From positions 7,601,187 through 7,665,186 of the forward strand of contig NZ_GG657757.1 of NCBI RefSeq assembly GCF_000158955.1: DNA of 64,000 nucleotides, given 5' to 3'. Of this stretch, positions 16,108 through 23,758 are shown piece by piece. The DNA comes from Streptomyces viridochromogenes DSM 40736. GTDB lineage: Bacteria > Actinomycetota > Actinomycetes > Streptomycetales > Streptomycetaceae. Position numbers and translations under genes: made by a program. The notes under the pieces were generated by a model. The model was not told the DNA's origin. It was given only the letters and a program-made list of their open reading frames with translations, and did not search any database. Numbering within the stretch: the stretch's first letter is position 1; each line of letters begins with the position of its first letter.

Positions 16108-16864
16108 ACTACGCCCCGTCGTTCACCCCGCAGGGGTGAAGGACCGGCGCAGCGGTGAGCACTGGATGGGACGCCTCTACATGCGCGAGGTGTCCCTGCG
16201 GGTCGACCGCTACCTGGTGAACACCAGGGTCACGCCCAACCAGCTCACGTACCTGATGACCGTCTTCGGTGTGCTCGCGGCCCCGGCGCTTGTCGTGCCG
16301 GGGATCGCGGGCGCCGTGCTGGGCGTGGTGTGCGTCCAGATGTATCTGCTGCTGGACTGCGTCGACGGCGAGATCGCGCGCTGGAAGAAGCAGTACTCCC
16401 TGGGCGGCGTCTACCTGGACCGCGTCGGCGCCTACCTCACCGACGCCGCGGTGCTCACCGGCTTCGGCCTGCGCGCCGCCGACCTGTGGGGCAGCGGCCG
16501 TATCGACTGGCTGTGGGCCTTCCTCGGCACCCTGGCCGCCCTCGGCGCCATCCTGATCAAGGCCGAGACCGACCTGGTCGGCGTCGCCCGGCACCAGGCC
16601 GGGAAGCCGCCGGTCCAGGAGGCCGCCGCCGAGATGCGCTCCTCCGGCATGGCGCTGGCCCGCAAGGCCGCCGCCGCCCTGAAGTTCCACCGGCTGATCC
16701 TCGGCATCGAGGCGTCCCTGGTGATCCTGGTGCTGGCGATCGCCGACCAGGTCCGCGGCGACCTGTTCTTCTCCCGGCTCGGCGTGGCGGTGATGGCCGG
16801 GATCGCCCTGGTGCAGACCCTGCTGCACCTCGTGTCCATCCTGGCCTCCAGCAGGCTGAAGTGA
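16085..16864 (+). CDS. CDP-alcohol phosphatidyltransferase family protein with altered catalytic motif
   Basis: A 259-residue membrane protein with about six hydrophobic segments and the CDP-alcohol transferase core LLLDCVDGEIARW. The family motif is DG-x2-AR-x8-G-x3-D-x3-D. Here the first three acidic positions are kept, but the sequence GVYLDRVGAYLTD places Ala where the final Asp is expected. That Asp is thought to be the catalytic base, so the protein may be a non-canonical or regulatory paralogue, or may use the Asp four residues on. It overlaps the G1P dehydrogenase gene by 23 bases and the GT2 gene by a GTGA. Confidence 0.8.
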   Translation: MSRPSVAELRPVVHPAGVKDRRSGEHWMGRLYMREVSLRVDRYLVNTRVTPNQLTYLMTVFGVLAAPALVVPGIAGAVLGVVCVQMYLLLDCVDGEIARWKKQYSLGGVYLDRVGAYLTDAAVLTGFGLRAADLWGSGRIDWLWAFLGTLAALGAILIKAETDLVGVARHQAGKPPVQEAAAEMRSSGMALARKAAAALKFHRLILGIEASLVILVLAIADQVRGDLFFSRLGVAVMAGIALVQTLLHLVSILASSRLK

Positions 16865-17742
16865 GCGGCATGAAGGTCGGCGCCGTCATCATCACCATGG
16901 GCAACCGGCCCGAGGAGCTGCGCGCCCTGCTCGACTCCGTCGCCAAGCAGGACGGCGACCGGGTCGAGGTGGTCGTCGTCGGCAACGGCTCGCCCGTCCC
17001 GGACGTCCCCGAGGGCGTCCGCACCATCGAGCTGCCCGAGAACCTCGGCATCCCCGGCGGCCGCAACGTCGGCATCGAGGCCTTCGGCCCCGCCGGCCGG
17101 GACGTCGACATCCTGCTGTTCCTCGACGACGACGGCCTGCTCGCGAGCCATGACACCGCCGAGCTGTGCCGGAAGGCGTTCGAGGCGGACCCGAAGCTCG
17201 GCATCGTGAGTTTTCGCATAGCCGACCCGGAGACCGGCGTCACCCAGCGCCGCCACGTCCCCCGGCTGCGCGCCGCCGACCCGATGCGCTCCTCGCGCGT
17301 GACCACCTTCCTCGGCGGCGCCAACGCCGTCCGCACCCGCGTCCTCGCCGAAGTCGGCGGACTGCCGGACGAGTTCTTCTACGCCCATGAGGAGACCGAC
17401 CTGGCGTGGCGGGCCCTCGACGCGGGCTGGATGATCGACTACCGCTCCGACATGGTGCTGTACCACCCGACGACCGCTCCCTCGCGGCACGCCGTCTACC
17501 ACCGTATGGTCGCCCGCAACCGGGTCTGGCTGGCCCGCCGCAACCTGCCCGCGCCGCTCGTCCCGGTCTACCTCGGGGTGTGGCTGCTGCTCACCCTCGT
17601 ACGCCGCCCGTCCCGCCCCGCGCTGCGGGCCTGGTTCGGCGGATTCCGCGAGGGCTGGACCACTCCGTGCGGACCCCGCCGGCCCATGAAGTGGCGTACG
17701 GTGTGGCGGCTGACCCGACTGGGCCGGCCCCCCGTCATCTGA
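16861..17742 (+). CDS. GT2 family glycosyltransferase
   Basis: About 293 residues with a GT-A fold: VGAVIITMGNRPEELRALLDS at the N-terminus, NLGIPGGRNVGIE, and the metal-binding LLFLDDDGLL (DxD). FFYAHEETDLAWRA is the usual ED/acceptor segment. A C-terminal hydrophobic stretch (VPVYLGVWLLLTLV) may anchor it to the membrane, like rhamnosyl- or galactofuranosyl-transferases of cell-wall glycans. The GTG at 16861 overlaps the previous stop; an ATG at 16870 is an alternative. It sits between polyol-phosphate genes and the ABC exporter, so it likely glycosylates the polymer before export. Confidence 0.85.
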   Translation: MSGMKVGAVIITMGNRPEELRALLDSVAKQDGDRVEVVVVGNGSPVPDVPEGVRTIELPENLGIPGGRNVGIEAFGPAGRDVDILLFLDDDGLLASHDTAELCRKAFEADPKLGIVSFRIADPETGVTQRRHVPRLRAADPMRSSRVTTFLGGANAVRTRVLAEVGGLPDEFFYAHEETDLAWRALDAGWMIDYRSDMVLYHPTTAPSRHAVYHRMVARNRVWLARRNLPAPLVPVYLGVWLLLTLVRRPSRPALRAWFGGFREGWTTPCGPRRPMKWRTVWRLTRLGRPPVI

Positions 17743-17851
17743 CAAGCTCGTATCCGGAGTGTCCGGGAGTATCCGGGAGGGGCCGTACGCTGGCCCCCGG
17801 CTCATGCGGGCCCGCACTGGCCGCGCATCTCGAAGACGAAAGTTTCCACTA

Positions 17852-18781
17852 GTGAGTGAGACAACGCACGACGCCACGGTCGCGGTGAGCGCGACCGCGG
17901 CGCCCGACGAGGGCCTCACGGCGCCGGAACTCGCCGCCAAGCACGGGCTGAGCGTGAGCGGCGCCCGGCCGTCCCTCATCGAGTACGTCCGTCAGCTCTG
18001 GGACCGGCGGCACTTCATCCTCGCCTTCTCCCGGGCGAAGCTGACCGCCCAGTACAGCCAGGCCAAGCTCGGCCAGCTGTGGCAGGTGGCCACGCCGCTG
18101 CTGAACGCGGCCGTGTACTTCTTCATCTTCGGCCTGCTGCTGGAGGCCGACCGGGGCATGTCCCGCGAGGTGTACATCCCGTTCCTGGTCACGGGCGTGT
18201 TCGTGTTCACCTTCACGCAGAGCTCGGTGATGGCGGGCGTACGCGCGATCTCCGGCAACCTCGGACTGGTCCGCGCCCTGCACTTCCCGCGCGCCTCGCT
18301 GCCGATCTCCTTCGCGCTGCAGCAGCTCCAGCAACTGCTGTTCTCGATGATCGTGCTGTTCGCCGTGGCGATCGGCTTCGGCAGCTACCCGGACCTGTCC
18401 TGGGCGCTGATCGTGCCCGTGCTGGCCCTGCAGTTCTGCTTCAACACCGGCCTCGCGATGATCATGGCGCGGGCCGGGGCCAAGACGCCGGACCTCGCGC
18501 AGCTGATGCCGTTCGTGATGCGGACGTGGATGTACGCGTCCGGGGTGATGTTCTCCATCCCGATCTTCCTCAAGGACAAGCCGGACTGGATCGCGAACCT
18601 CCTGCAGTGGAACCCGGCCGCGATCTACATGGACCTGATGCGCTTCTCCCTCATCGACGGCTACGGCTCGGAGAACCTCCCCGACCACGTGTGGGCGGTC
18701 GCGGGCGGCTGGGCGGTGCTGTTCGCCCTCGGCGGCTTCGTGTACTTCTGGAAGGCGGAGGAGAGGTACGGCCGTGGCTGA
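17852..18781 (+). CDS. ABC-2 type polysaccharide/teichoic-acid exporter permease
   Basis: A 309-residue permease with a ~60-residue cytoplasmic N-terminus, then HFILAFSRAKLTAQYSQAKLGQLWQVATPLL, a hallmark entry helix of TagG/Wzm-type permeases. Six membrane segments follow. GTG at 17852 is the first start after the GT2 gene that fits the family; longer frames upstream are unlikely. Together with the adjacent ATPase it would export an undecaprenyl-linked or lipid-linked glycan across the cytoplasmic membrane. It overlaps the ATPase gene by 8 bases. Confidence 0.87.
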   Translation: MSETTHDATVAVSATAAPDEGLTAPELAAKHGLSVSGARPSLIEYVRQLWDRRHFILAFSRAKLTAQYSQAKLGQLWQVATPLLNAAVYFFIFGLLLEADRGMSREVYIPFLVTGVFVFTFTQSSVMAGVRAISGNLGLVRALHFPRASLPISFALQQLQQLLFSMIVLFAVAIGFGSYPDLSWALIVPVLALQFCFNTGLAMIMARAGAKTPDLAQLMPFVMRTWMYASGVMFSIPIFLKDKPDWIANLLQWNPAAIYMDLMRFSLIDGYGSENLPDHVWAVAGGWAVLFALGGFVYFWKAEERYGRG

Positions 18782-19562
18782 GCAGAAGCAGGACGCACGG
18801 ATTCCCACCGTCATCGCGGACGACCTGCACATCGTCTACCGCGTCAACGGCGCCAAGACCGGCAAGGGCAGCGCCACCGCCGCTCTGAGCCGCATGCTCA
18901 GGCGAGGCTCCGACGACGCGGCGCGGGGGGTGCGCAAGGTGCACGCCGTGCGGGGCGTCTCCTTCGTGGCGTACCGCGGTGAGGCCATCGGCCTGATCGG
19001 CTCCAACGGCTCCGGCAAGTCGACCCTGCTGCGGGCCATCGCCGGTCTGCTGCCCGCCGAGCAGGGCAAGGTCTACACCGACGGCCAGCCCTCGCTGCTC
19101 GGCGTCAACGCGGCCCTGATGAACGACCTCACCGGCGAGCGGAACGTCATACTGGGCGGCCTCGCCATGGGCATGTCCCGCGAGGAGATCAAGGACCGCT
19201 ACCAGCAGATCGTCGACTTCTCCGGCATCAACGAGAAGGGCGACTTCATCACCCTGCCCATGCGCACCTACTCGTCCGGCATGGCGGCCCGGCTCCGCTT
19301 CTCCATCGCCGCGGCCAAGGACCACGACGTCCTGATGATCGACGAGGCCCTCGCCACCGGCGACAGGAAGTTCCAGAAGCGTTCCGAGGACCGCATCCGG
19401 GAGCTGCGCAAGGAAGCCGGCACGGTGTTTCTGGTCAGCCACAACAACAAGTCGATCCGCGACACCTGCAACCGGGTCCTGTGGCTGGAACGTGGCGAGC
19501 TGCGCATGGACGGCCCGACCGACGAGGTGCTCAAGGAGTACGAGAAGTTCACGGGCAAGTAG
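18774..19562 (+). CDS. ABC exporter ATPase (TagH/Wzt type)
   Basis: A 262-residue ATPase with Walker A GSNGSGKST, the family-specific TLPMRTYSSGMAARLRFSIA signature region (YSSGM replaces the usual LSGGQ) and Walker B VLMIDEALATGD. The switch segment is VFLVSHNNKSI. These features define the polysaccharide and teichoic-acid exporter ATPases. There is no long C-terminal carbohydrate-binding domain, so it is TagH-like short form rather than O9a-type Wzt. It starts at a GTG inside the permease stop and ends the unit, before a strong terminator. Confidence 0.9.
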   Translation: MAEQKQDARIPTVIADDLHIVYRVNGAKTGKGSATAALSRMLRRGSDDAARGVRKVHAVRGVSFVAYRGEAIGLIGSNGSGKSTLLRAIAGLLPAEQGKVYTDGQPSLLGVNAALMNDLTGERNVILGGLAMGMSREEIKDRYQQIVDFSGINEKGDFITLPMRTYSSGMAARLRFSIAAAKDHDVLMIDEALATGDRKFQKRSEDRIRELRKEAGTVFLVSHNNKSIRDTCNRVLWLERGELRMDGPTDEVLKEYEKFTGK

Positions 19563-19574
19563 ACCGGCCGGCCG

Positions 19575-19605
19575 GGGCCCCGCCGGAACTGTTCCGGCGG
19601 GGCCC
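19575..19605 (+). terminator. Strong terminator after the exporter unit
   Basis: GGGCCCCGCCGGAAC (19575-19589) and GTTCCGGCGGGGCCC (19591-19605) are perfectly complementary, 13 bases after the ATPase stop. Confidence 0.8.
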
Positions 19606-19703
19606 GCGTCTGCAAAGGAAACGTCAACTCCGGCCCATCTCAGGAATCTTGGGGCCAATCGGTGTGTTCTCGTGATGCACAGGACACCCTGGCGAACCGC
19701 GAC

Positions 19704-19717
19704 ACGTTGTACAACGT
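19704..19717. promoter_or_regulatory. Perfect 14-bp palindrome upstream of the hopanoid operon
   Basis: ACGTTGTACAACGT is its own reverse complement and lies about 155 bases before the first ORF of the hopanoid operon. It is AT-richer than its surroundings and resembles a dimeric-regulator operator. The rest of 19606-19857 has TANNNT-like boxes (for example TAGAAC near 19837) but no convincing gene. Confidence 0.5.
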
Positions 19718-19857
19718 AAGCTGTACCGGTCCCGAAACACGGCAATCAGGGCGATAATGCGCGACACCGCTCGTCGGACCGCCGTGCGGACGGCTGGGCG
19801 GCGTGTCCGAAATAGTGTGTATTGGGTCGGCAGTGTAGAACGGGAGATGTGACGGCG

Positions 19858-19923
19858 ATGGCTACGGAAACTCCCCAGCTCCACGCAGCACGTGCCGTCC
19901 CCGCTCCGGGCAGTCGGCGGTGA
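19858..19923 (+). CDS. Candidate 21-aa leader ORF coupled to hpnC
   Basis: ATG at 19858 with GGGAG upstream begins a 21-codon frame rich in Ala, Pro and Arg. Its TGA (19921-19923) overlaps the GTG of hpnC as GTGA. That arrangement is typical for translational coupling in this operon, where nearly every junction overlaps. No family recognised; it may simply deliver ribosomes to hpnC, or be the true N-terminal region of an alternative reading. Confidence 0.4.
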   Translation: MATETPQLHAARAVPAPGSRR

Positions 19924-20822
19924 CGGGAACCGGCACGGCCCGCGCCCTCGATCCGGAGCGCGGCACCCTCGACAAGGCCGCGGGTGAGAACTTCCCGGTG
20001 GCCCCGTTCTTCCTGCCCCGGGCCTGGCGCGAGGACCTCATGGCCGTCTACGGTTTCGCCCGCCTCGTCGACGACATCGGCGACGGCGACCTGGCCCCGG
20101 GCGGCGCCGACGCCCGCCTGCTCGGCGTGTCCCCCGAGGAGGCCGAGGACCGGCTGGCCCTGCTGGACGCGTTCGAGGCCGACCTGCGCAGGGTCTTCGA
20201 CTCGACCCCCCACCACCCCCTGCTGCGCCGCCTCCAGCCGACCGTGCGCCGCCGTTCGCTCACCCCCGGGCCGTTCCTCGGCCTGATCGCCGCCAACCGC
20301 CAGGACCAGGTGGTCAGGCGGTACGAGACCTACGACGACCTCCTCGCGTACTGCGAGCTGTCCGCCAACACCGTCGGCCGTCTCGTCCTCGCCGTCACCG
20401 GCACCTCGTCGCCCGAGCGGATCCGCCGCTCCGACATGATCTGCACGGCCCTCCAGATCGTCGAGCACCTCCAGGACGTGGCCGAGGACCTCGGCAGTGA
20501 CCGTGTTTACCTGCCCGCCGCCGACATGAAGCGTTTTCATGTCGAGGAGGCGGATCTCGCCACGAAAACCGCCGGAGCGTCGGTCCGTGCGCTGATTGCG
20601 TACGAAGCGCAAAGGGCCCGGGATCTCCTGAATGAAGGCGCCCCCTTGGTGGGTAGCGTCCACGGCAGGCTGAAGCTGCTGCTCGCAGGGTTCGTGGCAG
20701 GGGGAAGGGCGGCCGTCCGCGCGATCGCCGCCGCCGATTACGACGTACTTTCCGGCCCGCCCAAGCCCGGCAAGGTCCAGTTGCTGCGTGAGGTGGGCGT
20801 GACTCTGCGAGGGAAGGGGTGA
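19920..20822 (+). CDS. hpnC: Squalene-pathway synthase HpnC
   Basis: A 300-residue trans-isoprenyl diphosphate synthase of the squalene/phytoene synthase superfamily. The first Asp-rich motif is FARLVDDIGDGDL, the second is LQDVAEDLGSDR, and CELSANTVGRLVL lies between them. HpnC converts presqualene diphosphate to hydroxysqualene in the three-step HpnCDE route to squalene. It starts at GTG 19920, overlapping the small leader ORF, and its stop overlaps the GTG of hpnD. The first enzyme gene of an 11-gene hopanoid operon. Confidence 0.92.
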   Translation: MTGTGTARALDPERGTLDKAAGENFPVAPFFLPRAWREDLMAVYGFARLVDDIGDGDLAPGGADARLLGVSPEEAEDRLALLDAFEADLRRVFDSTPHHPLLRRLQPTVRRRSLTPGPFLGLIAANRQDQVVRRYETYDDLLAYCELSANTVGRLVLAVTGTSSPERIRRSDMICTALQIVEHLQDVAEDLGSDRVYLPAADMKRFHVEEADLATKTAGASVRALIAYEAQRARDLLNEGAPLVGSVHGRLKLLLAGFVAGGRAAVRAIAAADYDVLSGPPKPGKVQLLREVGVTLRGKG

Positions 20823-21769
20823 TCCGGACCGTGGAGTCGGAACCGCACGCGTCCCCACCGGTACTCGCCGCCTACAGCTACTGCGAGGCCGTCACCGGGC
20901 GGCAGGCCCGTAACTTCGCCTACGGCATCCGGCTGCTGCCGGCGCCCCAGCGCCGTGCGATGTCGGCGCTGTACGCGTTCTCGCGGCGGGTCGACGACAT
21001 CGGCGACGGCGCGCTCGCCGGCGACGTCAAGGTCGCCAGGCTGGAGGAGACCCGGGCGCTGCTCACCCGGATCCGCGAGGACGAGATCGACGAGGACGAC
21101 ACCGACCCGGTCGCCGTCGCCCTCACCCACGCCGCCCGGCACTTCCCGATCCCGCTCGGCGGGCTCGACGAGCTCATCGACGGCGTCCTGATGGACGTCC
21201 GCGGCGAGACCTACGAGACCTGGGACGACCTGAAGGTCTACTGCCGCTGTGTGGCGGGTGCCATCGGGCGCCTCTCGCTCGGGGTGTTCGGCACGGAACC
21301 GGGGGCGCGCGGCGTCGACCGCGCGCCCGAGTATGCCGACACGCTCGGGCTCGCGCTCCAGCTCACCAACATCCTCAGAGACGTACGCGAGGACGCCGTG
21401 GGCGGCCGTACCTATCTGCCCGCCGACGACCTCGCCAAGTTCGGCTGCTCGGCCGGTTTCAGCGGGCCACGGCCACCGGAGGGCTCCGACTTCGCGGGCC
21501 TCGTGCACTTCGAAGTGCGACGGGCCCGCGCTCTTTTCGCCGAGGGCTACCGGCTGCTCCCGATGCTCGACCGGCGAAGCGGCGCCTGCGTCGCCGCCAT
21601 GGCCGGCATCTACCGCCGCCTCCTCGACCGCATCGAGCGCGACCCGGAGGCCGTGCTGCGCGGCCGCGTCTCCCTGCCCGGCCGGGAGAAGGCCTATGTC
21701 GCGGTGCGCGGCCTGTCCGGCCTGGACGCCCGGCACGTGACCCGACGGGCCGTCAGGAGGCGTGTGTGA
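20819..21769 (+). CDS. hpnD: Presqualene diphosphate synthase HpnD
   Basis: A 316-residue squalene/phytoene synthase homologue. Its first Asp motif is FSRRVDDIGDGAL and its second LTNILRDVREDAV; FAYGIRLLPAPQRRAMSALYAF is the typical N-terminal segment. HpnD couples two farnesyl diphosphates to presqualene diphosphate, supplying HpnC. GTG 20819 overlaps the hpnC stop; a GTG at 20831 is an alternative. It ends in a short basic tail, and its stop overlaps a GTG that opens the next, unusual ORF. Confidence 0.92.
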   Translation: MIRTVESEPHASPPVLAAYSYCEAVTGRQARNFAYGIRLLPAPQRRAMSALYAFSRRVDDIGDGALAGDVKVARLEETRALLTRIREDEIDEDDTDPVAVALTHAARHFPIPLGGLDELIDGVLMDVRGETYETWDDLKVYCRCVAGAIGRLSLGVFGTEPGARGVDRAPEYADTLGLALQLTNILRDVREDAVGGRTYLPADDLAKFGCSAGFSGPRPPEGSDFAGLVHFEVRRARALFAEGYRLLPMLDRRSGACVAAMAGIYRRLLDRIERDPEAVLRGRVSLPGREKAYVAVRGLSGLDARHVTRRAVRRRV

Positions 21770-22290
21770 CGAACGAACGGACGCGCGGTCAGGTCCCCGG
21801 CGGGACGGCTTGTCCCCGCCGCGGGGCGACGCCGTGCGGCGACCCCCGCGTGCGCCGTGCGGCCGGACAGGTGCTCGCCGGGAGGGGCACCCCCCGGCCC
21901 CCGTACGGCTGCTGCGCGCGGCCGGGGTCCGGGAGGCCGCCCGGAGCGGGGCGCGCCTCCGGCGGCCAGGTGTCGCACGGCGGTACCCCGCCGTGCGAAC
22001 GGAGTGTCCGCCGCGTGGCCGAGCCTTTGTTCGTCCTGTCCGGTCACGGTGGCGAGGTGACGCATGGCGGTGTCCTGCCGTGCGACTGGCGCTTTTGCCG
22101 CGCGGCCGAGTACTCGTTCGTCCCGGCCCGGTCGCGTGAACGCGTAGCGGTCGGCGGTGCGTCGTGCCCCGGCGCCGCCCGGGACAAGCGGCGGGCAACC
22201 CTCCGGCGTGCGGTCGCGTCCCTGACTGAGATGGTCGGCCGTGCGTCATGCGAGCCGCACGGCCGCCGCGCAGGGGAGGGTGCACGATGA
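21766..22290 (+). CDS. Repeat-containing DUF6380-like ORF between hpnD and hpnE
   Basis: A continuous frame joins hpnD to hpnE with overlaps at both ends (GTG in the hpnD stop; its TGA overlaps the hpnE ATG). It encodes up to 174 residues, Cys-, Arg- and Gly-rich. The last ~40 residues (KRRATLRRAVASLTE, then GRRAGEGAR) match my memory of the small DUF6380 proteins found at this spot in other Streptomyces. The rest consists of degenerate 29-residue repeats beginning V-x-H-GG. The expressed product may be only the C-terminal part, for example from GTG 22056. The function is unknown. Confidence 0.5.
   Translation: MTNERTRGQVPGGTACPRRGATPCGDPRVRRAAGQVLAGRGTPRPPYGCCARPGSGRPPGAGRASGGQVSHGGTPPCERSVRRVAEPLFVLSGHGGEVTHGGVLPCDWRFCRAAEYSFVPARSRERVAVGGASCPGAARDKRRATLRRAVASLTEMVGRASCEPHGRRAGEGAR
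21968..22141 (+). repeat. Two degenerate 87-nt tandem repeats
   Basis: Units starting at 21968 and 22055 align in phase (87 nt, 29 codons): GTGTCGCACGGCGG versus GTGACGCATGGCGG, then CCGTGCGA in both, then GTGGCCGAG versus GCGGCCGAG and TTCGTCC. A weaker third unit begins near 22142. The codon-length period keeps the frame open. Confidence 0.6.
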
Positions 22291-23693
22291 CCCACGGCAC
22301 GCGGTCCGAGGGACCGGACGGACGGCACGCCGTCGTGGTGGGCGGCGGACTCGCCGGCACCACCGCCGCGCTCGCGCTCGCCGACGCCGGAGTGCGCGTC
22401 ACCCTGCTGGAGGGCCGGCCGCGACTCGGCGGCCTGGCCTTCTCCTTCCAGCGCGGCGAGCTCACCATCGACAACGGACAGCACGTCTACCTGCGCTGCT
22501 GCACCGCCTACCGCTGGTTCCTCGACCGCGTCGAGGGCGCCGCCCTGGCTCCGTTGCAGGACCGGCTCGACGTACCCGTCCTGGACGCCGCGCGGCCCGC
22601 GGGGCGCCGGCTCGGCAGGCTGCGGCGCGACGCGCTGCCCGTGCCCCTGCACCTGGGCCGCAGCCTCGCCGCCTACCCACACCTGTCGCTGGCCGACCGC
22701 GCCCGGGTGGGCCGGGCCGCGCTCGCGCTCAAGGGGCTCGACCTCGCCGATCCGGCCCTGGACACACAGGACTTCGGCAGCTGGCTGGCCGCGCACGGCC
22801 AGTCCGCGCGGGCCGTCGAGGCCCTGTGGGACCTGGTCGGGGTCGCCACCCTCAACGCGGTCGCCGGGGACGCCTCGCTGGGGCTCGCCGCGATGGTGTT
22901 CAAGACCGGTCTGCTCTCCGACCCGGGCGCGGCCGACATCGGCTGGGCGCACGTCCCGCTCGGCGACCTGCACGACCGGCTGGCCCGCAAGGCCCTCGAC
23001 TCCGCGGGCGTCCGCACCGAGGTCCGCACCCGGGTCGCCTCCGTCTCCGGGAACGGGGACGGACGCTGGAACGTCCAGGTGCCCGGCGAGACGCTTCAGG
23101 CCGACGCGGTGGTGCTCGCCGTACCGCAGCGCGAGGCCCACGACCTGCTTCCCGACGGTGCCCTCGACGCCCCCGAACGGCTCCTGGGCATCGGCACCGC
23201 GCCCATCCTCAACGTCCATGTGGTCTACGACCGGAAGGTGCTGGCCCGGCCGTTCTTCGCCGCGCTCGGCAGCCCCGTGCAGTGGGTCTTCGACCGCACC
23301 GCGGCATCCGGGCTGCGTGACGGGCAGTACCTCGCCCTCTCCCAGTCGGCGGCCCAGGACGAGATCGACCAGCCCGTGGCCGTGCTCCGCGAGCGGTACC
23401 TGCCCGAACTGGAGCGCCTGCTGCCGCTCACCCGCGGTGCCGAAGTGAAGGACTTCTTCGTCACCCGGGAGCGCACCGCGACGTTCGCTCCCACCCCCGG
23501 CGTCGAGCGCCTCAGGCCCGGCGCCCGCACCAAGGCATCCGGCCTGTACCTGGCCGGAGCGTGGACCGCCACAGGGTGGCCCGCGACCATGGAGAGTGCG
23601 GTCCGCAGTGGCGTCGGCGCGGCGGACGCCGTGCTGGACGCCCTGGGCCGGCCCCGCCCTCGCCACCTCTTCGAGTTCGAGGAGGCGGCGTGA
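22287..23693 (+). CDS. hpnE: Hydroxysqualene dehydroxylase HpnE
   Basis: A 468-residue FAD-dependent amine-oxidase-fold enzyme. The dinucleotide loop VVVGGGLAGTTAALALADAG is near residues 16-35, followed by the EGRPRLGGLAFSF flavin-binding segment. The C-terminal FAD motif is GLYLAGAWTATGWPATMESAV. HpnE reduces hydroxysqualene to squalene, completing the HpnCDE path. The ATG at 22287 has CAGGGGAGGG upstream, an unusually strong site. It lies between the DUF6380-like ORF and the prenyl synthase gene. Confidence 0.92.
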   Translation: MTHGTRSEGPDGRHAVVVGGGLAGTTAALALADAGVRVTLLEGRPRLGGLAFSFQRGELTIDNGQHVYLRCCTAYRWFLDRVEGAALAPLQDRLDVPVLDAARPAGRRLGRLRRDALPVPLHLGRSLAAYPHLSLADRARVGRAALALKGLDLADPALDTQDFGSWLAAHGQSARAVEALWDLVGVATLNAVAGDASLGLAAMVFKTGLLSDPGAADIGWAHVPLGDLHDRLARKALDSAGVRTEVRTRVASVSGNGDGRWNVQVPGETLQADAVVLAVPQREAHDLLPDGALDAPERLLGIGTAPILNVHVVYDRKVLARPFFAALGSPVQWVFDRTAASGLRDGQYLALSQSAAQDEIDQPVAVLRERYLPELERLLPLTRGAEVKDFFVTRERTATFAPTPGVERLRPGARTKASGLYLAGAWTATGWPATMESAVRSGVGAADAVLDALGRPRPRHLFEFEEAA

Positions 23694-23758
23694 CGCTCGA
23701 TCAGGGCAGCGCGGCAGGCGGCCCCCGCACCCTCGGTACCGCAACAAGAGGAGAGACT

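Noticed and set aside
16432-17979. Minus-strand open frame of about 515 codons across two genes
   Set aside because: Covers parts of the CDP-alcohol, GT2 and permease genes in antisense; no motif and no ribosome binding site.
21762-22139. Alternative plus-strand frame in the hpnD-hpnE gap
   Set aside because: It ends before hpnE and lacks the DUF6380-like tail; the frame reaching 22290 has overlaps at both ends and phased repeats.
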